From the NCBI GenBank assembly GCA_026874595.1, contig CM049316.1:51779676-51843675 (forward strand): a stretch of DNA of 64,000 nt, in the 5' to 3' direction. The DNA comes from Sipunculus nudus. Taxonomy: Eukaryota > Annelida > Sipuncula > Golfingiida > Sipunculidae. Below the pieces are notes generated by a model, which saw nothing but the letters and a program-made list of their open reading frames with translations, made no database searches and had not been told where the DNA came from. Of this stretch, positions 1 through 7,300 are shown in pieces (position 1 is the stretch's first letter; the number at the start of each line of letters is the position of its first letter). A program made the translations under genes and the position numbers.

Positions 1-1635
1 AAGTCTGAGCGGTCCTCAGGCATAGTGTGTGACGGTGTAGAGTCACAAAAGGAGGTGTCGTCCGCGGTGGAGACACGGAGCGCTGCACGAGAGAAACAGA
101 TACCGACGCGTAGCTTGAATGTTGCAAGCCCAGTTGCCGATGTGAGTCCGGCCGAATTTTTGAAGGCGCAGGAGGAGGATGGGTCTTTAGCGCCGTATTG
201 GAGGCTAGCTAGAGAGGCTAGAAATGATAGTCCATTTAGAATTGAGGACGGATATTTAGTTCGGGTTGTGAGTGATAAACGGGGAGATCAAGATGGATCT
301 CGAGTGGTGGTACCTCAGACGTTACGGTACGACGTAATGAGGATGGGCCACGAAGCGGTTATGGCGGGCCATCAGGGCATAGACAAAACGCACGACCGCG
401 TGAGAACTCAGTTTTTCTGGAAAGGGATGTATAATGACATTGCTGAGTTTTGCAAGTCCTGTCCCATTTGCCAGAAAACCATACCGAAAGGTAAGGTGCC
501 TGGAGCTACGTTAGGCCAGATGCCATTAATTGATGAGCCCTGGCGTAGAATTTCGATGGATCTGGTTGGGCCGATCCATCCAGCGTCTGAGAGAGGTCAC
601 AGGTATATTCTGACCGTTATGGATTATGCCACTAGATATCCGGAGGCTGTTGCTTTAAAGAACATAGATACAGTCTCTGTGGCTGACGCGCTAGTTGATA
701 TTTATGCGCGGTTAGGAGTGCCGTCAGAGGTGCTTACTGACATGGGAACACAATTTACGTCAGACCTCATGCGAGAAGTTAGCCGTGTTTTGTCTGTAAG
801 ACAGCTCACCACTACTCCTTACCATCCTATGTGCAAAGGAATGGTGGAGAGATTCAATGGAACGTTAAAGTTAATGTTGAAACGGATGTGCGAGGAAAGA
901 CCGCGAGATTGGGATCGGTACCTCAGCGCCGTGCTTTTTGCGTACCGAGAAGCGCCGCATGAGAGCACAGGGTTCTCACCCTTTGAGTTGCTCTATGGTA
1001 GGATCGTTAGAGGACCGATGCGGATTCTAAGGGATCTGTGGACCAAGCGAGATACTAGCGTCGAGACTAAAACCACGTACCAATACGTCCTGGACCTACA
1101 AGACAAACTAAGCGACACATGCGCGTTAGCTAGAGAGGCGTTGAACAAATCAGCGAACAGACACAAACTGGTATATGATAGAGGTAAATGCACGCGCAGG
1201 TTTGAGGCCGGAGACGAAGTTTTGTTGTTACTCCCGACGGAGCGGAACAAATTAATGGTACAGTGGAAAGGCCCCTATACTATTGTAAACAGGGTTGGGG
1301 ACTTAGACTATCGGATTAAGATTGGCGATAAGGTTAAAACCTTCCACGTGAATATGCTGAAACGGTACCATGCTAGAAACGAGCCCCAGCATATTCTGGC
1401 AGCGGTAGCCAAGGGCGCACCTGATTCTATACATAATCCTGACGGTGTAGACGGGGAAACAGAGCCTCCCGTGTTCGGAGAGTTAAACCCAGAAGGGATT
1501 GATGAGGATGCCCACATGTCGTTACCGTCGTATGCGCGCCGCCAGACTGAGCGAGATGTTCAGGTAAATGCTGACCTAGGCAAGTGTCAGCGCCGTGAAA
1601 TACTCAGTCTGCTTAGGCAATATGGGGATGTATAG
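1..1635 (+). CDS. Retrotransposon pol fragment: integrase followed by the truncated start of reverse transcriptase
   Basis: The frame is open from the first base, so the true start lies upstream; the first possible initiator inside is a GTG at 25, used here for numbering (536 aa). Integrase inserts the element cDNA into host DNA. The HHCC zinc finger uses H109, H116, C146 and C149, with FFWKGMYNDI between the pairs. The catalytic core has D179 (ISMDL), D239 (TDMGTQF) and E275 (MVERFNGTLK); 35 residues separate the last two, the classic D,D(35)E spacing. A GPY/F-like module follows (WKGPYTIV at 414-421, HVNMLK at 441-446), with no obvious chromodomain. After an acidic linker, CQRREILSLLRQYGDV (521-536) resembles the N-terminal lead-in of gypsy RTs, then a TAG ends the frame. 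The integrase looks intact, but the pol is broken at its 3' end. Family assignment is firm; the Gmr1-like subgroup is inferred from domain order. Confidence 0.93.
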   Translation, partial: KSERSSGIVCDGVESQKEVSSAVETRSAAREKQIPTRSLNVASPVADVSPAEFLKAQEEDGSLAPYWRLAREARNDSPFRIEDGYLVRVVSDKRGDQDGSRVVVPQTLRYDVMRMGHEAVMAGHQGIDKTHDRVRTQFFWKGMYNDIAEFCKSCPICQKTIPKGKVPGATLGQMPLIDEPWRRISMDLVGPIHPASERGHRYILTVMDYATRYPEAVALKNIDTVSVADALVDIYARLGVPSEVLTDMGTQFTSDLMREVSRVLSVRQLTTTPYHPMCKGMVERFNGTLKLMLKRMCEERPRDWDRYLSAVLFAYREAPHESTGFSPFELLYGRIVRGPMRILRDLWTKRDTSVETKTTYQYVLDLQDKLSDTCALAREALNKSANRHKLVYDRGKCTRRFEAGDEVLLLLPTERNKLMVQWKGPYTIVNRVGDLDYRIKIGDKVKTFHVNMLKRYHARNEPQHILAAVAKGAPDSIHNPDGVDGETEPPVFGELNPEGIDEDAHMSLPSYARRQTERDVQVNADLGKCQRREILSLLRQYGDV

Positions 1636-1646
1636 CGGAGCCCTTG
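1622..1646 (+). other. Deletion junction that removed the RT catalytic core
   Basis: Immediately left of about 1630 the frame encodes an RT lead-in ending in RQYGDV. Immediately right, in another frame, the translation resumes at the RT-RNase H connection (AEPLTDLT). In gypsy pol proteins these two points are separated by fingers and palm, on the order of 250 residues, including YxDD. None of that is present here. The exact breakpoint cannot be fixed without an intact relative. The event leaves a stop codon at 1633-1635 in the integrase frame. Confidence 0.8.
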
Positions 1647-2147
1647 ACTGATCTAACGCGTAAAGGTCAACCTAACAAACTAGACTGGAAACCCGTACAC
1701 GAGAACGCGTACTGTTCTCTAAAGGCTAAACTGTCAGACCCTCCCATACTGAAGCTACCTGATTTCAGTAAACGATTTTATTTGAAATGTGATGCATCTG
1801 ATGTGGGTATTGGCTGTATCCTGTTGCAAAGACACGAGGGGATCATGCACCCAGTAGCTTATGCCAGTCGTAAACTATTGCCCAGGGAGAGAAATTACTC
1901 CACCATCGAGAAAGAGTCATTAGCAATTGTATGGTCTGTACAGAAATTTGAGATGTACCTGGCTTGTAGACCGTTCACCATTCAGACCGACCACAAACCA
2001 TTAAAGTGTATTAGCAAATCAAAATGTGCTAATAAGAGAGTAATGAAATGGGCACTGGTTCTACAAGAGTTTAGATTTGATATTGAAGCAGTGTCAGGTA
2101 AACTAAACCATGGACCTGATTTTCTTAGCAGACTGCCTGAGTGTTAG
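1632..2147 (+). CDS. Retrotransposon RNase H domain (3' end of a deleted pol)
   Basis: This is the gypsy-type RNase H that degrades RNA in the RNA-DNA hybrid during reverse transcription. Numbering is from the TTG at 1644, but there is no genuine start: the reading enters from the deletion junction near 1630 and is shifted relative to the integrase frame. Residues 1-40 are the connection segment that follows the RT palm (LTDLTRKGQ, LDWKP, PILKLPDF). RNase H motifs follow: LKCDASDVGIG (D50), YSTIEKESLAIVW (E89/E91), FTIQTDHKPL (D116) and LNHGPDFLSRL (D159), so the acidic active-site set appears present. The frame ends at a TAG-free natural stop (TAG absent, TTA GG context preceded by GAG TGT, stop at 2145-2147) 206 bp before the polypurine tract, with no integrase downstream. 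The upstream RT palm, including the YxDD motif, is missing, so it can only be a relic. Confidence 0.9.
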   Translation: MAEPLTDLTRKGQPNKLDWKPVHENAYCSLKAKLSDPPILKLPDFSKRFYLKCDASDVGIGCILLQRHEGIMHPVAYASRKLLPRERNYSTIEKESLAIVWSVQKFEMYLACRPFTIQTDHKPLKCISKSKCANKRVMKWALVLQEFRFDIEAVSGKLNHGPDFLSRLPEC

Positions 2148-2353
2148 GATGTAATGAGCTATAATGTTTAGCCAGTTAAGTCTAAACATGTACAAGATTT
2201 TTGCCCTGTGTCATAGACCGTGGGCATGTACTAATGACAACTTGTTACATGACCCTTATGTATTGCTATGTATTGCTACATGTAAATATGTTTAGCTGGA
2301 CCCTGTAAGATAGAACGATACGATGTATCGAGAAAATACTGTGTATTTTCCTT
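2148..2353 (+). other. Non-coding spacer between RNase H and polypurine tract
   Basis: This 206-bp AT-rich segment has no supportable reading frame. It contains a short direct repeat (TATGTATTGC twice in a row near 2257-2276). Its place between the last pol domain and the polypurine tract is that of a retrotransposon 3' untranslated region. Confidence 0.6.
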
Positions 2354-2365
2354 AAAAGGAGGGGG
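2354..2365 (+). other. Polypurine tract (plus-strand primer site)
   Basis: Twelve consecutive purines (AAAAGGAGGGGG) sit directly before a TG dinucleotide. In LTR retrotransposons such a tract resists RNase H, primes plus-strand DNA synthesis, and abuts the 3' LTR. Its place after RNase H and before TGATGTCACC fits this role. Confidence 0.8.
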
Positions 2366-2484
2366 TGATGTCACCAGAAATCGGTGACAATATGTACGGT
2401 GTTTTGTATCATAGTTTAACGAAGTCTGTTCTCTATTGATATTGACGTGAAACGTCATCCTAAAGCGTTGACAGGTCTTGATTG

Positions 2485-2499
2485 TATATATATATATAT
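2485..2499 (+). promoter_or_regulatory. TA-dinucleotide run in the LTR, TATA-like
   Basis: An uninterrupted alternating TA tract lies about 120 bp inside the LTR. It could act as a TATA element or be a simple microsatellite. The stronger promoter-motif cluster is downstream, so its function is uncertain. Confidence 0.3.
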
Positions 2500-2624
2500 T
2501 GTGTATTCTTGTATGGAATCCCATCGGCTATCAGCTGATTTATCCGTGTCACGCATCGTGTGTAATTATTTCTGGTATGTGGGTCGCCAAGGTGACGCTA
2601 ACAGTCAAACTAGGTCACATATAT

Positions 2625-2735
2625 CCTTATATGGGACACTTGAGAAATGAGCCAATCAGAGAACCGGATCGCCGTATTGTGACGACGATTGTGACGTCAG
2701 AGTTCAGGGAGAGACGCTGGGAGCTGCCTTCAGTT
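2625..2735 (+). promoter_or_regulatory. Putative LTR U3 promoter: CArG box, CCAAT box, CRE and initiator
   Basis: Four consensus motifs lie within 111 bp. A CArG box (CCTTATATGG, 2625-2634) exactly fits the SRF consensus CC(A/T)6GG. A CCAAT box lies at 2652-2656. A full palindromic CRE (TGACGTCA, 2692-2699) would bind CREB/ATF-family factors. An initiator-like TCAGTT (2730-2735) would place the start of transcription near 2732. Order and spacing fit an RNA polymerase II promoter in U3, with R starting near 2732. Individual motifs can occur by chance; the cluster within a probable LTR is what supports the call. Confidence 0.5.
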
Positions 2736-3235
2736 GGGTCTTGTAGCTTGAGGTGGCAGCACGCACGCACGAACATTGAAACGCCAGGAACGGCATAGAA
2801 GCAAGCTTCTACATGAGGCAAAGACCCAGCTCATGAGAACTCAGCCGTGCTGCCGACAGAGCTTCGTATTGGCGATAAAGTGAGAGAGCGTTTGTCACCT
2901 ACAGGCCTAGTTCAGCTTGACCTAGAAACATAACCGCCGTAAGCCGTGAACCCATTGCTACACGAGCAAGGTCAAGGACTCTAAGCTCAACGTAAACAAA
3001 GGGCGCTATTGCATTCATGTGATCGTAAACCTACCCGGGTCGCTGACAAGCAAGATCAGTTGAAGATCGCTAAACTCAGAAAGACTATATGCTGCTAACC
3101 ATACGCTAGATTCTACACAAAACAGTAACCAGAGATCTCTGAAGGAACTGGACTTTATTGGTTTTTATACAAACCACGGACTCAGTATAAATATCCTGTA
3201 TTTTTAATGTGAAGGACTATCGTATTGACACATCA

Positions 3236-3480
3236 ACGCACACACACATCTACATCTCTGTAAGTATTGTCTTGACTTATATTTGTGAATTTAACCTGAT
3301 GTCTCATAGTTTCTATTGATCTAGGTGTATGATTGTCTGGTATTTTTAATACACGTCCTTAAAAGAACCTGGAAATGTCACCTGTAATGACCGGGATCTA
3401 ATTTCTTGATGAGTGAAATCAAGTGGCGAGCGTAAACCCATCCTATTGTTTTATAGGATATATCCGTTGTAAAGTTTTCA
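3236..3480. other. Transition between the retroelement and the satellite array
   Basis: I see no gene, RNA or clear repeat in these 245 bp. A perfect GTAAGT splice-donor-like sequence lies at 3260-3265, and TGTCACC near 3375 echoes the LTR start. If the LTR ends further right than 3235, part of this stretch belongs to it. The right side grades into degenerate satellite from about 3470. Confidence 0.5.
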
Positions 3481-3511
3481 CGTTAAGCTTCTAAGTTGTT
3501 TTCTTTAATTC
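3481..3511 (+). repeat. Degenerate left edge of the satellite array
   Basis: This stretch aligns loosely with the monomer tail (GTTAA followed by a T-rich segment and TTTAATTCACTCTAG), with many substitutions relative to interior copies. The first full monomer, from 3512, is also divergent. Decay at array edges is expected where unequal exchange no longer homogenises repeats. Confidence 0.65.
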
Positions 3512-3680
3512 ACTCTAGAACGTCGAAAAACTAGTCAAGGTCTCTAATCTTCGAACTTAACCAAGATTTTGTTAACATACATCAGCACCGAAGAAATAAA
3601 ATACCTACGGTAAATACTTTTTCAAGATATCCCGCTCACATTGTAAATGTTAACACATGCCAGTTTTTTCCTATAATTGG
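3512..3680 (+). repeat. Monomer class E (169 bp)
   Basis: Its diagnostic segment after AAGGT reads CTCTAATCTTCGAACTT and it often has GACCAAG and GTTAAC further on. The tail is ATTTTTCGAGATATCCCGC followed by CACATTGTAAATG. The nuclear-receptor-like motif is broken in this class (TCAAGGTCT). This copy is the divergent array-edge example. Confidence 0.85.
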
Positions 3681-3849
3681 CTCTAAAACGTCGAAAAAGA
3701 TAAGTCAAGGTCACCAATCTTCGAACTTGACCGAGATTTTGTTAATATACATCAGCAGCGAAGAAATAAAATTCCTACAGTAAATCTATTTTGAGATATC
3801 CCGCTCACAAGGTAAATGTTAACACATGCCAGTGTGTTCCTATAATTCG
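3681..3849 (+). repeat. Monomer class A (167-169 bp)
   Basis: Its diagnostic segment is CACCAATCTTCGAACTTGAC, with ATTCCTACAGTAAATCTATT downstream and a GTGTGTTCC tail. It carries a perfect TCAAGGTCA. The 169-bp form has two extra A residues after CGTCG. A is the commonest class and has multiplied between B-C-D groups in the 4.3-9 kb stretch. Confidence 0.85.
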
Positions 3850-4017
3850 CTCTAAAACGTCGAAAAATAAGTCAAGGTCACCCATCTTTGAACTTGACCG
3901 AGCATTTGTTAATATATATCAACACCGAAGAAATAAAATTCCTACAGTAAATCCTTTTTGAGATATCCCGCTCACAAGGTAAATGTAAACACATGCCAGT
4001 TATTTTCCTATAATTCG
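3850..4017 (+). repeat. Monomer class B (168 bp)
   Basis: Its diagnostic features are CACCCATCTTTGAACTTGAC, GAGCATTTGTTAATATATAT and AACACCGAAG, with AAATGTAAACACATGCC in the tail. It carries a perfect TCAAGGTCA. Some later copies have an expanded TA run here. Confidence 0.85.
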
Positions 4018-4183
4018 CTCTAAAAAGTCGAAAATAAGTCAAGGTCAAACATCTTTGAACGTGACCGAGATTTTGTTAATATACATCAGCACCGAAGAAA
4101 TAAAATACCTACGGTAAATCCTTTTTGAGATATCCCGCTCACATTGTAAATGTGAACACATGCCAGTTTTTTCCTATAATTCG
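4018..4183 (+). repeat. Monomer class C (166 bp)
   Basis: Its diagnostic features are CTCTAAAAAGTCGAAAATAAG at the start and AAACATCTTTGAACGTGACC after AAGGTC. It carries a perfect TCAAGGTCA and the ACCTACGGTAAATCC tail. Confidence 0.85.
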
Positions 4184-4346
4184 CTCTAAAACGTCGAAAA
4201 GTAAGTCAAGGTTACCCATCTTAGAATTTGACCGAGATTTTGTTAATATACATCAGCACAGAAGAAATAAAATTCTTACGGTAAATCCTTTTCGAGATAT
4301 CCTGCTCACAAGGCAAATGTTAAAATACACTTTTTTTCTAATTTGG
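4184..4346 (+). repeat. Monomer class D (163 bp)
   Basis: Its diagnostic features are GAAAAGTAAGTCAAGGTTA, CCCATCTTAGAATTTGACC, CAGAAG, ATTCTTACGG, GATATCCTGCTCACAAGGC and a shortened tail (TTAAAATACACTTTTTTTC). The nuclear-receptor-like motif is altered (TCAAGGTTA). It is the shortest main class. Confidence 0.85.
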
Positions 4347-7300
4347 CTCTAAAACGTCGAAAAATAAGTCAAGGTCTCTAATCTTCGAACTTGACCAAGA
4401 TTTTGTTAATATACATCAGCACCGAAGAAATAAAATACCTAAGGTAAAACCTTTTTCGAGATATCCCGCTCACATTGTAAATGTTAACACATGCCAGTTT
4501 TTTTCCTATAATTGGCTCTAAAACGTCGAAAAAAATAAGTCAAGGTCACCAATCTTCGAACTTGACCGAGATTTTGTTAATATACATCAGCACCGAAGAA
4601 ATAAAATTCCTACAGTAAATCTATTTTGAGATATCCCGCTCACAAGGTAAATGTTAACACATGCCAGTGTGTTCCTATAATTCGCTCTAAAACGTCGAAA
4701 AATAAGTCAAGGTCACCAATCTTCGAACTTGACCGAGATTTTGTTAATATACATCAGCACAGAAGAAATAAAATTCTTACGGTAAATACTTTTCGAGATA
4801 TCATGCTTACAAGGTAAATGTTAACACATGCCAGTGTGTTCCTATAATTCGCTCTTAAACGTCGAAAAAAATAAGTCAAGGTCACCAATCTTCGAACTTG
4901 ACCGAGATTTTGTTAATATACATCAGCACCGGAGAAATAAAATTCCTACAGTAAATCTATTTTGAGATATCCCGCTCACAAGGTAAATGTTAACAAATGC
5001 CAGTGTGTTCCTATAATTCGCTCTAAAACGTCGATAAATAAGTCAAGGTCACCCATCTTTGAACTTGACCGAGCATTTGTTAATATATATCAACACCGAA
5101 GAAATAAAATTCCTACAGTAAATCCTTTTTGAGATATCCCGCTCACAAGGTAAATGTAAACACATGCCAGTTTTTTTCCAATAGTTCGCTCTAAAAAGTC
5201 GAAAATAAGTCAAGGTCAAACATCTTTGAACGTGACCGAGATTTTGTTTATATACATCAGCACCGAAGAAATAAAATACCTACGGTAAATCCTTTTTGAG
5301 ATATCCCGCTCACATTGTAAATGTTAACACATGCCAGTTTTTTTCCTATAATTCGTTCTAAAACGTAGAAAAGTAAGTCAAGGTTACCCATCTTAGAATT
5401 TGACCGAGATTTTGTTAATATACATCAGCACAGAAGAAATAAAATTCTCACGGTAAATCCTTTTCGAGATATCCTGCTCAAAAGGCAAATGTTAAAATAA
5501 ACTTTTTTTCTAATTTGGCTCTAAAACGTCGAAAAATAAGTCAAGGTCTCTAATCTTCGAACTTGACCGAGATTTTGTTAACATACATCAGCACCGAAGA
5601 AATAAAATACCTACGGTAAATCATTTTTCGAGATATCCCGCTCACATTGTAAATGTTAATACATGCCAGTTTTTTCCTATATATGGCTCTAAAACGTCGA
5701 AAAAAATAAGTCAAGGTCACCAATCTTCGAACTTGACCGAGATTTTGTTAATATACATCAGCACCGAAGAAATAAAATTCCTACAGTAAATCTATTTTGA
5801 GATATCCCGCTCACAAGGTAAATGTTAACACATGCCAGTGTGTGTTCCTATAATTCGCTCTAAAACGTCGAAAAATAAGTCAAGGTCACCAATCTTCGAA
5901 CTTGACCGAGATTTTGTTAATATACATCAGCACAGAAGAAATAAAATTCTTACGATAAATCCTTTTCGAGAAATCATGCTTACAAGGTAAATGTTAACAC
6001 ATGCCAGTGTGTTCCTATAATTTGCTCTAAACCGTCGAAAAAAATAAATCAAGGTCACCAATCTTCGAACGTGACCGAGATTTTGTTAATATACATCAGC
6101 ACCGAAGAAATAAAATTCCTACAGTAAATCTATTTTGAGATATCCCGCTCACAAGGTAAATGTTAACACATGCTAGTGTGTTCCTATAATTCGCTCTAAA
6201 ACGTCGAAAATAAGTCAAGGTCAAACATCTTTGAACGTGACCGAGATTTTGTTATTATACATCAGCACAGAAGAAATAAAATTCTTACGGTAAATCCTTT
6301 TCGAGATATCATGCTTACAAGGTAAATGTTAACACATGCCAGTGTGTTCCTATAATTCGCTCTAAAACGTCGAAAAATAAGTCAAGGTCACCAATCTTCG
6401 AACTTGACCGAGATTTTGTTAATATACATCAGCACCGAAGAAATAAAATTCCTACAGTAAATCCTTTTCGAGATATCATGCTTACAAGGTAAATGTTAAC
6501 ACATGCCAGTGTGTTCCTATAATTCGCTCTAAAACGTCGAAAAATAAGGCAAGGTCACCAATCTTCGAATTTGACCGAGATTTTGTTAATATACATCAGC
6601 ACCGAAGAAATAAAATTCCTACAGTAAATCTATTTTGAGATATCCCGCTCACAAGGTAAATGTTAACACATGCCAGTGTGTTCCTATAATTCGCTCTAAA
6701 ACGTCGAAAAAAATAAGTCAAGGTCACCAATCTTCGAACTTGACCGAGATTTTGTTAATATACATCTGCACCGGAGAAATAAAATTCCTACAGTAAATCT
6801 ATTTTGAGATATTCCGCTCACAAGGTAAATGTTAACACATGCCAGTGTGTTCCTATAATTCGCTCTAAAACGTCGATAAATAAGTCAAGGTCACCCATCT
6901 TTGAACTTGACCGAGCATTTGTTAATATATATCAACACCGAAGAAATAAAATTCCTACAGTAAATCCTTTTTGAGATATCCCGCTCACAAGGTAAATGTA
7001 AACACATGCCAGTTTTTTTCCTATAGTTCGCTCTAAAAAGTCGAAAATAAGTCAAGGTCAAACATCTTTGAACGTGACCGAGATTTTGTTAATATACATC
7101 AGCACCGAAGAAATAAAATACCTACGGTAAATCCTTTTTGAGATATCCCGCTCACATTTTAAATGTTACCACATGCCAGTTTTTTTTCCTATAATTCGCT
7201 CTAAAACGTCGAAAAGTAAGTCAAGGTTACCCATCTTAGAATTTGACCGAGATTTTGTTAATATACATCAGTACAGAAGAAATAAAATTCTTACGGTAAA

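Larger units (their letters stand above)
1..3235 (+). mobile_element. 3' part of a Ty3/gypsy-type LTR retrotransposon with integrase-first pol order (Gmr1-like), RT core deleted
   Basis: In order the element shows integrase, the start of a reverse transcriptase, RNase H, a 206-bp non-coding spacer, a polypurine tract and a probable 3' LTR. The 5' LTR, gag and protease would lie left of the window. Canonical gypsy elements run RT-RNase H-integrase; here integrase is upstream and RNase H is the last coding domain before the polypurine tract. That is the order described for the Gmr1 group of gypsy-like elements. The RT catalytic region is absent, so the copy is non-autonomous. The right boundary depends on the LTR end, which is uncertain because no 5' LTR or target-site duplication can be compared. 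Confidence 0.82.
2366..3235 (+). repeat. Probable 3' LTR (right end tentative)
   Basis: The LTR begins with TGATGT right after the polypurine tract. A matching inverted terminus, ACATCA, occurs at 3230-3235 and would give an 870-bp LTR with 6-bp terminal inverted repeats. The interior has a promoter-like motif cluster (2625-2735) and no coding region. The left end is well supported. The right end is a best guess: other CA dinucleotides further right, for example near 3379, are possible. Comparison with a 5' LTR would settle it. Confidence 0.55.
3512..4346 (+). repeat. Reference pentameric higher-order repeat (E-A-B-C-D), 835 bp
   Basis: Five distinguishable monomers in fixed order fill 835 bp before the E class recurs at 4347. 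This is the simplest higher-order unit in the window. The same class succession E-A-B-C-D is seen again, with extra A-like monomers inserted, in the following blocks (E recurs at 4347, 5519, 7361 and 9032; spacings 835, 1172, 1842 and 1671 bp). Confidence 0.85.

Noticed and set aside
993-1517. Minus-strand open frames at 993-1250 and 1308-1517
   Set aside because: They lie opposite the integrase coding strand and show no family motif, so they are shadows.
2276-2821. Short open frames in the LTR region (2276-2524 minus, 2447-2650 plus, 2478-2798 plus, 2627-2821 minus)
   Set aside because: They overlap each other on both strands, cross promoter motifs and a TA run, and have no recognisable domain.
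3260-3265. GTAAGT splice-donor-like sequence after the LTR
   Set aside because: It is a perfect donor hexamer but has no exon, acceptor or reading frame around it.
4125-4352. Short open frames of 60-86 codons within the satellite on both strands (many near-identical copies, e.g. 4125-4352, 14163-14393, 16789-17034 minus, 42517-42720)
   Set aside because: They are translations of satellite monomers. The unit is often 168 bp, so a frame can pass through a junction without shifting, and one frame per strand has few stops. Copies are cut at different points by indels, have no domain, and differ by monomer class and not by codon position. No gene is supported.
4454-4470. CENP-B box-like motif in E-class monomers (TTCGAGATATCCCGC)
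   Set aside because: It matches 7 of the 9 core positions of the mammalian CENP-B box (two mismatches in the CGGG part). Many monomers have TTTTGAGATATC, which loses the TTCG. A match this loose is not evidence of CENP-B binding.
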